Positions 42,520 to 49,846 of a stretch of 64,000 nt of DNA are shown here, in pieces. The stretch's first letter is position 1, and each line of letters begins with the position of its first letter. Location: positions 83,305-147,304 of the forward strand of contig NZ_VFIO01000011.1 in assembly GCF_007858365.1 (NCBI RefSeq). The letters run 5' to 3'. Under the pieces are notes generated by a model that saw only the letters and a program-made list of their open reading frames with translations, was not told where the DNA came from and made no database searches. Made by a program: the position numbers and the translations under genes. Origin of the DNA: Pseudomonas saxonica (lineage in GTDB: Bacteria > Pseudomonadota > Gammaproteobacteria > Pseudomonadales > Pseudomonadaceae).

Positions 42520-43974
42520 TTAGCCTTCGTTCTTGCGAGGCGTTTCCGCATTGCTTTCTCCAGCCAGACCCTCGGCACCTTGTACGGTACGTTTCCAATG
42601 GCACAGCATGAGCTGGCTGGCGTTCGCTTCGGTGATCGCTGTACATGCTAGATCAGCGGGCAGACCATCCTTGCTGTCTCGCAAGCGCCTGGACAGATAG
42701 AACGAGCCATCCTGCGGCCACTTGGCAGGATCCTTGATGTTCTCGGACTTTCCGCTGCTGTAAAACTCCGACGAGTATGAGCGGCGGCCAGGATAGATCA
42801 GGGGAGCGGAATGAGCAGACTGCACATTGAGCCAGGCTTGAACCACATCTCGCTGATTCTGAGGTCGCTCCTCAAGTACCCCGGCGTAGATGATGCCCGC
42901 ACCGATGATTGGTAACACCAATGCACTCGCCGCGGCAGCCCATGTAGTCTTCGGGCCAACATCGCTGATCCGTCCGGATAGCAGCAATGCCCAGGCTGGC
43001 AGCGCAGGTAGCAGGTAGGTCCACAGAATGTTGCCTGCAAATGTGAAGAAGACCGGTGTCGCCAAGGCCCACAGCCAGAGGTAAGCCTCGAAGCGCTGCA
43101 TTGATTCACGCTTGCGGATCAGTAATGGTAAGAAAAAGGCCCACGGCAGTAGCGACAGTCCGAGCTGGATCCAGATGGTGCCATATGGCTTGGCATGAGC
43201 ACTGCCGTATAGGTCGCCCGCCCAGTTACTGACGACGTAGCGGCTCCAGTGCTCACCAACGAAGAAGTACTCCATGAAGCCGGGCGTTTTCATCTCGGCC
43301 GCGACATACCAAGGCACGGATATACCGAACATGAGTACAAGGCCGCTGATCCAGGGAAGCCTCAGTACCCGTCCCCATTCCTTGTAGATAACGAACCAGG
43401 CGAATGCCGGCGCCCCCATAAGCACTAGGGTCAGAGGGCCTTTGGCAAGCAAGCCCAGCCCGAGACCTGCGAACATCAGGTAGGCATCCGCCTTGCTGGC
43501 GCACTTCATCCAACGCCAGAAACCGTAGCTGGCCAGCAGAATCGAGAACGACAAAACAGGGTCGGTCAGCACGACACCGCTGGAGACTAGGCCAAGGGTG
43601 GTGCTGGAAAAGATAATGGCGGCCCAGATGCCGGCGTTACGGGAAATCTGCTGCGTGCCGAGTTTGATGATGATGAAACAGCTTGCCAGGTGCAGCAGCC
43701 ACGCCGGGAAACGCGCAGCGAACTCGTTAACGCCGAAGACCGTCATGCTTGCGGCCTGGGTCCAGAAGGACAACGGTGGCTTGCCCCAGAACGGTACCCC
43801 GTAGTCGAACATGGGCGTGATCCAGTCATTCAACTCGACCATCTTGCGAGCCATTTCAGCGTAGCGAGCCTCCGATGTGTCCATCAGTGGATAGATGCCC
43901 AGCCCCACCAAACGCAAGAGCAAAATCGAACCCAGGATCCACCACAGCGTCCGCTCGTTTTTCAGGCTCAGCAT
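42520..43974 (-). CDS. GT39/ArnT-like membrane glycosyltransferase
   Basis: A 484-aa protein with about 11-12 membrane segments and the family start GIYPLMDTSEARYAEMARKM. The first periplasmic loop holds the Asp-Glu-type catalytic residues (DTSEARYAE) and GVPFWGKPPLSFW. Such enzymes use undecaprenyl-phosphate sugars to modify lipid A or other envelope glycans. It overlaps gtrB by 7 bp and forms the gtrA-gtrB-glycosyltransferase operon, where it plays the acceptor-specific transferase role. The sugar and acceptor are unknown; lipid A or O-antigen is likely. Confidence 0.87.
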   Translation of the reverse strand: MLSLKNERTLWWILGSILLLRLVGLGIYPLMDTSEARYAEMARKMVELNDWITPMFDYGVPFWGKPPLSFWTQAASMTVFGVNEFAARFPAWLLHLASCFIIIKLGTQQISRNAGIWAAIIFSSTTLGLVSSGVVLTDPVLSFSILLASYGFWRWMKCASKADAYLMFAGLGLGLLAKGPLTLVLMGAPAFAWFVIYKEWGRVLRLPWISGLVLMFGISVPWYVAAEMKTPGFMEYFFVGEHWSRYVVSNWAGDLYGSAHAKPYGTIWIQLGLSLLPWAFFLPLLIRKRESMQRFEAYLWLWALATPVFFTFAGNILWTYLLPALPAWALLLSGRISDVGPKTTWAAAASALVLPIIGAGIIYAGVLEERPQNQRDVVQAWLNVQSAHSAPLIYPGRRSYSSEFYSSGKSENIKDPAKWPQDGSFYLSRRLRDSKDGLPADLACTAITEANASQLMLCHWKRTVQGAEGLAGESNAETPRKNEG

Positions 43975-44951
43975 TTCTTACCCTCGATCGAGGCCATCGA
44001 AGGGTGGAGTGACACGGGATCCGCCTTGCTGCTGTGCTTCAGGAAATAGAGAGGCCGGCGCTTCACTTCCGCGAGTGTCACGCCCAGGTACTCCCCCACC
44101 ATGGCGACACCGACGCACATGAATGAAGCCATTCCGACGATCAGGTGATGGATGTCGAAACTTCCTGCCACAAGCGACGCAAGCATGTAGCAGATGCTGG
44201 AGACGAAAAGACCGAAACTGATGAGGCTGAAAATGCGCAGCGGTTTGCGAGAGAAGCTGACGATGCTTTCGATGGCCAGATTGAACAGGCCAGCTGCATT
44301 CCACTTGGTGCTGCCGGCATGGCGAACGGTGCGATTGTAGGGCAGCTCGATGGTACGGAAGCCTACCCAGCCGATCATGCCTTTGAGAATCCTGGAGCGT
44401 TCGTCCAGCGCCCGCAGTGCTGCCAGCGGCGCAGGCCCAATCAATCGGAAATCGCTGACATCGGCCGGCATGTCCACCTTCTCCACCAGGCGCTGCATGA
44501 CCCAGTAGTAAGCCCGGGCACTCATGCGCTTAAACCACGAATCACCGACTCTCAGGTTGCGTTGCATGTTCACCACGTCGTAACCGCGTTGCCAGTGGTC
44601 CACCATGGCCGAGATGAGCTCTGGTGGGTCCTGCAGGTCGACATCGATGAAGATCAGCGCACTGCCACGGGCATGGTCTATCCCGGCGCTGAGTGCAGCC
44701 TCTTTGCCGAAGTTGCGACTCAGGGACAGACAACGTACAGATGACCCATCCTGATAGTGGCGAAGAATGTCGGCCGTTCGGTCGTTACTGCCATCGTCGA
44801 TATAGAGGATTTCGCAGGAGACGGGTAAGCGCTTCACGACGCGGGTGATCCGCTGGTGGAACTCGGGGATGGTTTCCTCTTCCTGGAAGCAAGGGACGAC
44901 GATGGTTAACAAGGGATCAGGGCGCTCGGGAAAGCGATGTAATGTCTGCAT
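43968..44951 (-). CDS. gtrB: GtrB-type polyprenyl-phosphate glycosyltransferase
   Basis: A 327-aa GT2 enzyme; ATG 44951 is preferred over an in-frame TTG at 44987. The N-terminal GT-A domain has TIVVPCFQEEETIPEFH, ILYIDDGSNDRTADI and the DVDLQDPPEL metal motif. Two C-terminal membrane helices anchor it. It transfers a sugar from a nucleotide donor to undecaprenyl phosphate on the cytoplasmic face. GtrA would then flip the lipid-linked sugar, and the GT39 enzyme would use it outside. Confidence 0.9.
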   Translation of the reverse strand: MQTLHRFPERPDPLLTIVVPCFQEEETIPEFHQRITRVVKRLPVSCEILYIDDGSNDRTADILRHYQDGSSVRCLSLSRNFGKEAALSAGIDHARGSALIFIDVDLQDPPELISAMVDHWQRGYDVVNMQRNLRVGDSWFKRMSARAYYWVMQRLVEKVDMPADVSDFRLIGPAPLAALRALDERSRILKGMIGWVGFRTIELPYNRTVRHAGSTKWNAAGLFNLAIESIVSFSRKPLRIFSLISFGLFVSSICYMLASLVAGSFDIHHLIVGMASFMCVGVAMVGEYLGVTLAEVKRRPLYFLKHSSKADPVSLHPSMASIEGKKC

Positions 44952-45336
44952 GATTGAATGTCCAAAAACGATGTGCAATGAATCCAAGTGCAGTGAGGCT
45001 TAAGGTCACTACAAGTTGGGAGATGAGCGGTGACAGATTCGACTTGATGAGGAACCACATACCCACGCCATTGCCGAAGTTTGTGGCTAACGCGACCAGT
45101 GCAAACCTGACAGGCTGAAACTTACGAGAGCCATCTGACACAAAGCAGAGCGCCCTATTTCCAATAAAGCTTGCGATAGCGCCAACCATGCCTCCACAGA
45201 TACTGGCTAGCAATGGAGTAGATAATTCTGTCGTAACCAGCACTAGGAACACCGCATAATGGATTCCCGTTGCTATGAAGCCGATCCCCAGATAACGAAT
45301 CAGTAAGGTAGTAAGAGGTAGGGTTTGATTTTCCAT
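44917..45336 (-). CDS. gtrA: GtrA-type flippase
   Basis: A 139-aa protein with four membrane segments (RYLGIGFIATGIHYAVFLVL; TPLLASICGGMVGAIASFIG NRALCF region; ALVALATNFGNGVGMWFL; LISQLVVTLSLTALGFIAHRFWTF). It is of the GtrA family, which flips polyprenyl-phosphate sugars. It heads the operon and overlaps gtrB by 35 bp. ATG 45336 is used; an in-frame TTG lies 6 bp upstream. The 38-bp element shared with eptA sits 164 bp upstream. Confidence 0.88.
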   Translation of the reverse strand: MENQTLPLTTLLIRYLGIGFIATGIHYAVFLVLVTTELSTPLLASICGGMVGAIASFIGNRALCFVSDGSRKFQPVRFALVALATNFGNGVGMWFLIKSNLSPLISQLVVTLSLTALGFIAHRFWTFNHADITSLSRAP

Positions 45337-45499
45337 GCCCAAAGCCTATGGAGGCAAAGGTGAAAAAAAAGTGAACCAAATGTAAATGCGTAATTGGCTA
45401 AATTTAGATCTGCCAAGTAATGAAATTGGCGCGCTAGGCTAGCACGCTACAATATCAGCAAGATTGCTCGAAAATTACGCTTTCGAAATAAAACCTTCC

Positions 45500-45537
45500 G
45501 ATAACGCATGCATGACCTGCGGATTACAATGCTGACA
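45500..45537 (+). promoter_or_regulatory. 38-bp element shared with the eptA region, copy 2
   Basis: Same blocks and spacing as 36079-36116: GATAACG, ATGACCT and GATTACAATGCTGACA. It lies between divergent gtrA and lysR genes, 57 bp before the lysR start, and might serve either. Confidence 0.65.
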
Positions 45538-45593
45538 AGATAAGGAAATGCTGGGTGGCATTGAGATAGATTCCCCGAATTAAGGGGGACCCA

Positions 45594-46562
45594 ATGGTTA
45601 CACAAAATGAAACATTTACAAGCAGCGTTGTTCCTTACAGTCCTGACATATTGGATGATCTGCCAATTGATGATCAGCTGGCCGTAGAGTTTTTCGCAAC
45701 AGCACGTTGTGCCAGTTTCAAACAGGCTGCCCGGGGGCTCAATGTGCCAGTGGTAGGCCTTCGGAAACGCTTGGAGAAACTGGAAGAGCACATTGGTGCT
45801 CCCGTGTTTGTATACAAACACAACAAGCTTGCCCTGACCCGCACTGGCGAGAGGGTCAGCCATTACCTGTGCCAGCTCTTCGGCCCAGACGGCCTTGGCA
45901 AGTCCGGTGAAAAGGAAGTCCCCAGGCTTACCATCGCGATCACGGAGCCAGTGTTGAGCGACATCGTAAACCGCGATCTAGTCGCCTACGTGCGCGATCA
46001 TGCCGAAATGCAGCTTGAAATCCATTCAGAGTGCACAACGCAGATGCTCTCTGAGTGTGAAGTCGATGTGGGTATCGCTTTCGTGAGCCCAGATGATGAG
46101 GGCGCGTTTGATCGCCATCCTACGTATAGGTTTGAACGGCTTGGCCGGATTGGGCACTCGCTGTTCATTTCCAGCCGCTACTCAAGAAGCGTCACCCTTC
46201 CAGTGCAGAGCCTGGATTTGCACAACTTCATGCTCGTTATCCCTTGGGATGAAGAGATTTTGGCGGGCTCACGAAAGTGGGCATCGATAATGGCTGAGCA
46301 TCAGGGCGGTACCACTCGGGTAAAGAACTATAACTTATCCCGTGGCCTTGTCGTAGGAGGCGCGTGTATCGGTGTGCTGCCCGACTATAGTCGAAAGATG
46401 GAGAGGAATATTCTGCCGGTGCCGGGTTTTTTGGACGATCTGGAGGAGAAAGATGTCTATCTTGTTATCAAAACCAAGCTTGCCCGCAACCCGCACGTTC
46501 TGGAAATCCGTAGATTGATCAAGAAGAGCTTCTTTGATAAGAAGGACTGGCTTGTTCGGTAA
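45594..46562 (+). CDS. LysR-type regulator, atypical
   Basis: A 322-aa protein from ATG 45594 after AAGGGGGA. It has an extra 25 N-terminal residues before the HTH (LAVEFFATARCASFKQAARG LNVPVVGLRKRLEKLEE region), and the usual QSAVS recognition-helix pattern is replaced by VPVVGLRKR. The effector domain follows. It is divergent from gtrA and upstream of an OprP/O-like porin gene in the same direction, its likely targets. The effector is unknown. Confidence 0.82.
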   Translation: MVTQNETFTSSVVPYSPDILDDLPIDDQLAVEFFATARCASFKQAARGLNVPVVGLRKRLEKLEEHIGAPVFVYKHNKLALTRTGERVSHYLCQLFGPDGLGKSGEKEVPRLTIAITEPVLSDIVNRDLVAYVRDHAEMQLEIHSECTTQMLSECEVDVGIAFVSPDDEGAFDRHPTYRFERLGRIGHSLFISSRYSRSVTLPVQSLDLHNFMLVIPWDEEILAGSRKWASIMAEHQGGTTRVKNYNLSRGLVVGGACIGVLPDYSRKMERNILPVPGFLDDLEEKDVYLVIKTKLARNPHVLEIRRLIKKSFFDKKDWLVR

Positions 46563-46610
46563 CAGTTTTGTTAGGTTTCAAACTCTCCTGTTAACACTAC
46601 AGAAACACAA

Positions 46611-46628
46611 CTGTCATATTCGCTTGCA
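46611..46628 (+). promoter_or_regulatory. Weak Pho-box-like sequence before the OprP/O-like porin
   Basis: CTGTCAT-ATTC-GCTTGCA has the 7-4-7 layout of a PhoB box; the first half is perfect, the second poor. Porins of this family are often phosphate-regulated. Tentative. Confidence 0.25.
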
Positions 46629-46772
46629 ATCTAGTCAGAGTGCTTAGAACAAAGGCATCTTGTTACAGCAGGTGACAACCGTGGCCTGCTCCCATCTGCA
46701 AGATAAATTTAGGCCGACGAAGGGCGAAATACAACGTCGGTAGCTAAGCACTTAACATACGAGAGGCAAGCA

Positions 46773-48080
46773 ATGATCCGTTCTTCGAACATGCGGGAAA
46801 AGCTGTTGGCTGCCGCAATAATAGGCACATTTTCCTCGCAAGCATTCTCCGGAACAGTAACCACTGACGGAGCTGACATCGTTCTGAAGACCAAGGGCGG
46901 TCTTGAAGTATCGACTTCTGACAAGGAATTCAGTTTCAAACTGGGCGGTCGCGTTCAGGCCGACTACGGCCGTTTCGATGGTGTCTTCACCAAGAATGGC
47001 GATACCGCTGACGCCGGCTACTTCCGTCGCGCCTACCTTGAGCTCGGCGGCGTTCTGTACCGCGACTGGAAGTATCAGCTCAACTACGACCTTTCCCGCA
47101 ACACGGGCAACGACTCCGACGGTTACTTCGACGAGGCCAGCCTGACCTACACCGGTTTCAAGCCCGTCCAACTGCGATTCGGTCGTTTCTACACCGACTT
47201 CGGTCTTGAGAAAGCCACCAGTTCGAAGTGGACCACTGCCATGGAGCGGAACCTCTCGTACGACCTGGCGGACTGGATCAACGACAACGCCGGCATGGGT
47301 GTTCAAGCCACCAGCACCATCGCTGACATGGCTTATGTCTCCGGTAGCGTTTTCAGCGAAACCAACAACAACTCGGATGGCGACAGCACCAAGCGCTACA
47401 ACGCACGTGCCGTGTTCGCACCGCTGCACAGTGATGGCAACGTCCTGCACGTCGGTGCTCAGTACGCTTACCGCGACCTCAAAAACAGTGCGGTCGATAC
47501 CCGGATTCGTTCGCGTCTTGGCGTTCGCGGTGTAGATACCAATGGCGGCGGCGATGCCGGCACCAACGGCAACCGCATGCTGTTTGGCGGTGCCGCCGCA
47601 CAAGATGGCCTGTGGAAGGACGATTCGGTCTGGGGTCTCGAAGGTGCCTGGGCCACCGGCCCGTTCTCGGTGCAAGCGGAATACCTTCGCCGCAAGCTGA
47701 AAGCTGACCAGGCCAACAGCGACATGAAGGCCTCTGGTTACTACGCCCAGATGGCTTACACCCTGACCGGCGAGCCGCGTATCTACAAGCTCGACGGTGC
47801 CAAGTTCGACACTATCAAACCAGAGAACAAGGAACTGGGGGCCTGGGAAGTTTTCTACCGCTTTGACGATATCAAGGTCGAAGACGGCAACCTGGTCACC
47901 GCAGCGGATCAATCGAACGAGCGCAAGGCCAAGAGCCACACTGTGGGTGTGAACTGGTATGTCAACGAGGCAGTGAAACTCAGTGCCAACTACATCAACG
48001 TGCGTACTGACAATAACGAGAACACCGTGGGCGACGACAGCGGCAATGCAATCGTGACCCGCCTGCAATACGTCTTCTGA
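46773..48080 (+). CDS. OprP/OprO-family anion porin
   Basis: A 435-aa outer-membrane protein with a signal peptide (ends QAFS, about residue 27) from ATG 46773 after GAGAGGC. The mature start (GADIVLKTKGGLEVSTSDKE), FSFKLGGRVQADYGRF and RRAYLELGGVLYRDWKYQ belong to the phosphate/polyphosphate-selective porin family; the chain ends in Phe. The protein may take up phosphate or another anion, or bind metal oxyanions. It is controlled perhaps by the LysR gene before it. A terminator follows. Confidence 0.88.
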   Translation: MIRSSNMREKLLAAAIIGTFSSQAFSGTVTTDGADIVLKTKGGLEVSTSDKEFSFKLGGRVQADYGRFDGVFTKNGDTADAGYFRRAYLELGGVLYRDWKYQLNYDLSRNTGNDSDGYFDEASLTYTGFKPVQLRFGRFYTDFGLEKATSSKWTTAMERNLSYDLADWINDNAGMGVQATSTIADMAYVSGSVFSETNNNSDGDSTKRYNARAVFAPLHSDGNVLHVGAQYAYRDLKNSAVDTRIRSRLGVRGVDTNGGGDAGTNGNRMLFGGAAAQDGLWKDDSVWGLEGAWATGPFSVQAEYLRRKLKADQANSDMKASGYYAQMAYTLTGEPRIYKLDGAKFDTIKPENKELGAWEVFYRFDDIKVEDGNLVTAADQSNERKAKSHTVGVNWYVNEAVKLSANYINVRTDNNENTVGDDSGNAIVTRLQYVF

Positions 48081-48105
48081 TCCCTCTCATCAGTCTGACG
48101 TGAGA

Positions 48106-48137
48106 AAGCCGGAAGCGCTCAATGTGCTTCCGGCTTC
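48106..48137 (+). terminator. Terminator behind the OprP/O-like porin
   Basis: GCCGGAAGC/GCTTCCGGC nine-base stem preceded by AA and followed by TTCCCTGTTT. Confidence 0.75.
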
Positions 48138-48378
48138 CCTGTTTCTGACGTGATCGAGCTTGGAGCGTCCTCCTCCTACCTGCTCTCGCTCACCTGATGA
48201 CCTCTCTTGCCAAAACTCGGCGAATCTGGTGTGATTGCCGCGTCGGGTTTTGCATGGTGGCCGTGCAAGCAAACCAAACCTGACTCCTACTCATGATTGA
48301 ACCTGATTCGACGTCCAGCTTCGCGTCTAACGGCCCTACAAGCGCAGCTACCCCAACGTCGCTCATTAGGGGATAGTC

Positions 48379-49404
48379 ATGTCTGCCAAAAAGCTGCTTC
48401 AACCTCTCGCTGCTCAGCTGCACGCCTCATTCTCGGCTTCCGGTCGCCCGTACGCTCACCAGCACATTCACCAGTTGCTCCACGCTGCCATTGGCTCCGT
48501 CTCCCCAGAAGTTGACTCCCAAGACAATCTGCCAATCCAGGTATGCCGTGACAGCGACAGGCAGTACAACCTCTACGAGACGATTGAGCGGGCGAAAAAG
48601 TGCTTGGGATTGACCGATCTTCAAGCAGTCGGCGTGGCTGAAGAAGTCATCGAAGTACTACGAGCTGCAGGGATAGGCGTGAACCAGGTTCGCCTGCTCC
48701 TCGACCCCTCCTTCACCTCGAAGACTCGTAAAAAGGCATTCAAAGCCCTTTGCAAGAATCTGGATCTGAACGAGCTCGGCGATCGATTCGTCCCGAAAAC
48801 GGCGACGCTGGCCATTGCGGCGGGTATGGCACCGCCTCCGAAAATCACGTGGAAAGATCGCTTCGCACTGGCTGCAGATTTCCCTATACGGGGACAGAGC
48901 CAGCTCGTCGAAATGGTGACTCGAAGCGAGTGCTATCTGTGGGTATTTCCGCCGACTGATCATCAAGCTACGGCTTCGGCGAGTCACGACCGCTATTTCG
49001 GTGAACAGACCCATCCGAGCGCTGAGATGGGCATGGGGTTCACTATCATCGATTCCGGATCGACCCGCCCTAAATTTCCGATGCTCTCCAAACAGCCGGA
49101 AGAGACCTTCATCCAGTATTCACTTTCGGCGCCGATGTGGTTCTGGCGCGCACAAAGTAACACCTGGCGGCTGGGAAACATCCTGCGCTCCAAGATCCTT
49201 GACGGGGCTCCTTGGCATAACGAGCCCTTGAGCGATGTGCTGCCAGGTGGTCTGAAGTCTCTGCCGCGGATTTATGGGTGCACCACCTGCCAAACGCTGT
49301 TCGTCGAGAAACACAGCGGCTATCCGGATGTACCCACTCAGTGCCAATGCGGTGAGGCGAGCAGCACGCGTGACCAAAACGAGTCACCTGCTCTCAATAG
49401 CTGA
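48379..49404 (+). CDS. Hypothetical protein with C-terminal zinc-ribbon-like cysteines (341 aa)
   Basis: I do not recognise the family. ATG 48379 follows a GGGGATAG sequence. The protein is soluble. Its N-terminal 140 residues look helical (IERAKKCLGLTDLQAVGVAE), and the middle part has many Trp/Phe (WVFPPTDH, APMWFWRAQSNTW). Near the C-terminus CTTCQTLF and CQCGEA could form a zinc knuckle. It is followed by a small gene at 49532. It may be cargo unrelated to the metal genes. Confidence 0.7.
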   Translation: MSAKKLLQPLAAQLHASFSASGRPYAHQHIHQLLHAAIGSVSPEVDSQDNLPIQVCRDSDRQYNLYETIERAKKCLGLTDLQAVGVAEEVIEVLRAAGIGVNQVRLLLDPSFTSKTRKKAFKALCKNLDLNELGDRFVPKTATLAIAAGMAPPPKITWKDRFALAADFPIRGQSQLVEMVTRSECYLWVFPPTDHQATASASHDRYFGEQTHPSAEMGMGFTIIDSGSTRPKFPMLSKQPEETFIQYSLSAPMWFWRAQSNTWRLGNILRSKILDGAPWHNEPLSDVLPGGLKSLPRIYGCTTCQTLFVEKHSGYPDVPTQCQCGEASSTRDQNESPALNS

Positions 49405-49531
49405 TTTTCCTTACGGTGGCGGGCTATGCCCCCCGTTAGGGATTGGCTATGGGAGCGGGATTCGCTCACCCCAAACCTGAAGGCGCCGCCATCTAACCGA
49501 GCGATATGAGCTGAATGCTCGCGGAGTAGAT

Positions 49532-49756
49532 ATGCAGAACAGTACCAACAAACAAGACACCCTGGCGGCGATCAATGCACTTGTGGAGATTGCGTATGAT
49601 CAGGGATTTGCGAACGGACAAGGGGTCGGCAATCAAGTCGGTTTCGTAGCCGGTGTCATGAGTCTCAAAGCTGCGTTGGCCTGCGGCTTAAGGCACGGCT
49701 CACCTGAGTGTGGGAAGGCCCTTGAAAGCCTCAAGCGCATCGGGATCGACGAGTGA
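49532..49756 (+). CDS. Small hypothetical protein (74 aa)
   Basis: The frame starts at ATG 49532 behind GGAG and ends at a near-perfect terminator. The product has a Gly-rich middle (DQGFANGQGVGNQVGFVAG) and two Cys residues. No relative is recognised. Clean signals at both ends support a real gene, perhaps co-transcribed with 48379-49404. Confidence 0.6.
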   Translation: MQNSTNKQDTLAAINALVEIAYDQGFANGQGVGNQVGFVAGVMSLKAALACGLRHGSPECGKALESLKRIGIDE

Positions 49757-49760
49757 GAAA

Positions 49761-49797
49761 AGTACGGGTCGTGCGCTGATCGCGCACGACCCGTACT
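49761..49797 (+). terminator. Long perfect hairpin terminator
   Basis: Arms of 16 bp (AGTACGGGTCGTGCGC and its complement) around five bases, then TCTACTTC. It is followed closely by the convergent P-type ATPase gene, so it may stop transcripts from both sides. Confidence 0.8.
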
Positions 49798-49846
49798 TCT
49801 ACTTCAAGTCATTTCCCTGCTTAGCTTCATGATTGAAGCTCAGGGA

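Noticed and set aside
46611..46628. Firm PhoB regulation of the OprP/O-like porin
   Set aside because: Only one half of the Pho-box-like sequence fits; listed as a weak site, not as a finding.
46752..48068. 438-codon minus-strand open frame
   Set aside because: It is the mirror of the OprP/O-like porin; the sense protein has a signal peptide and family motifs.
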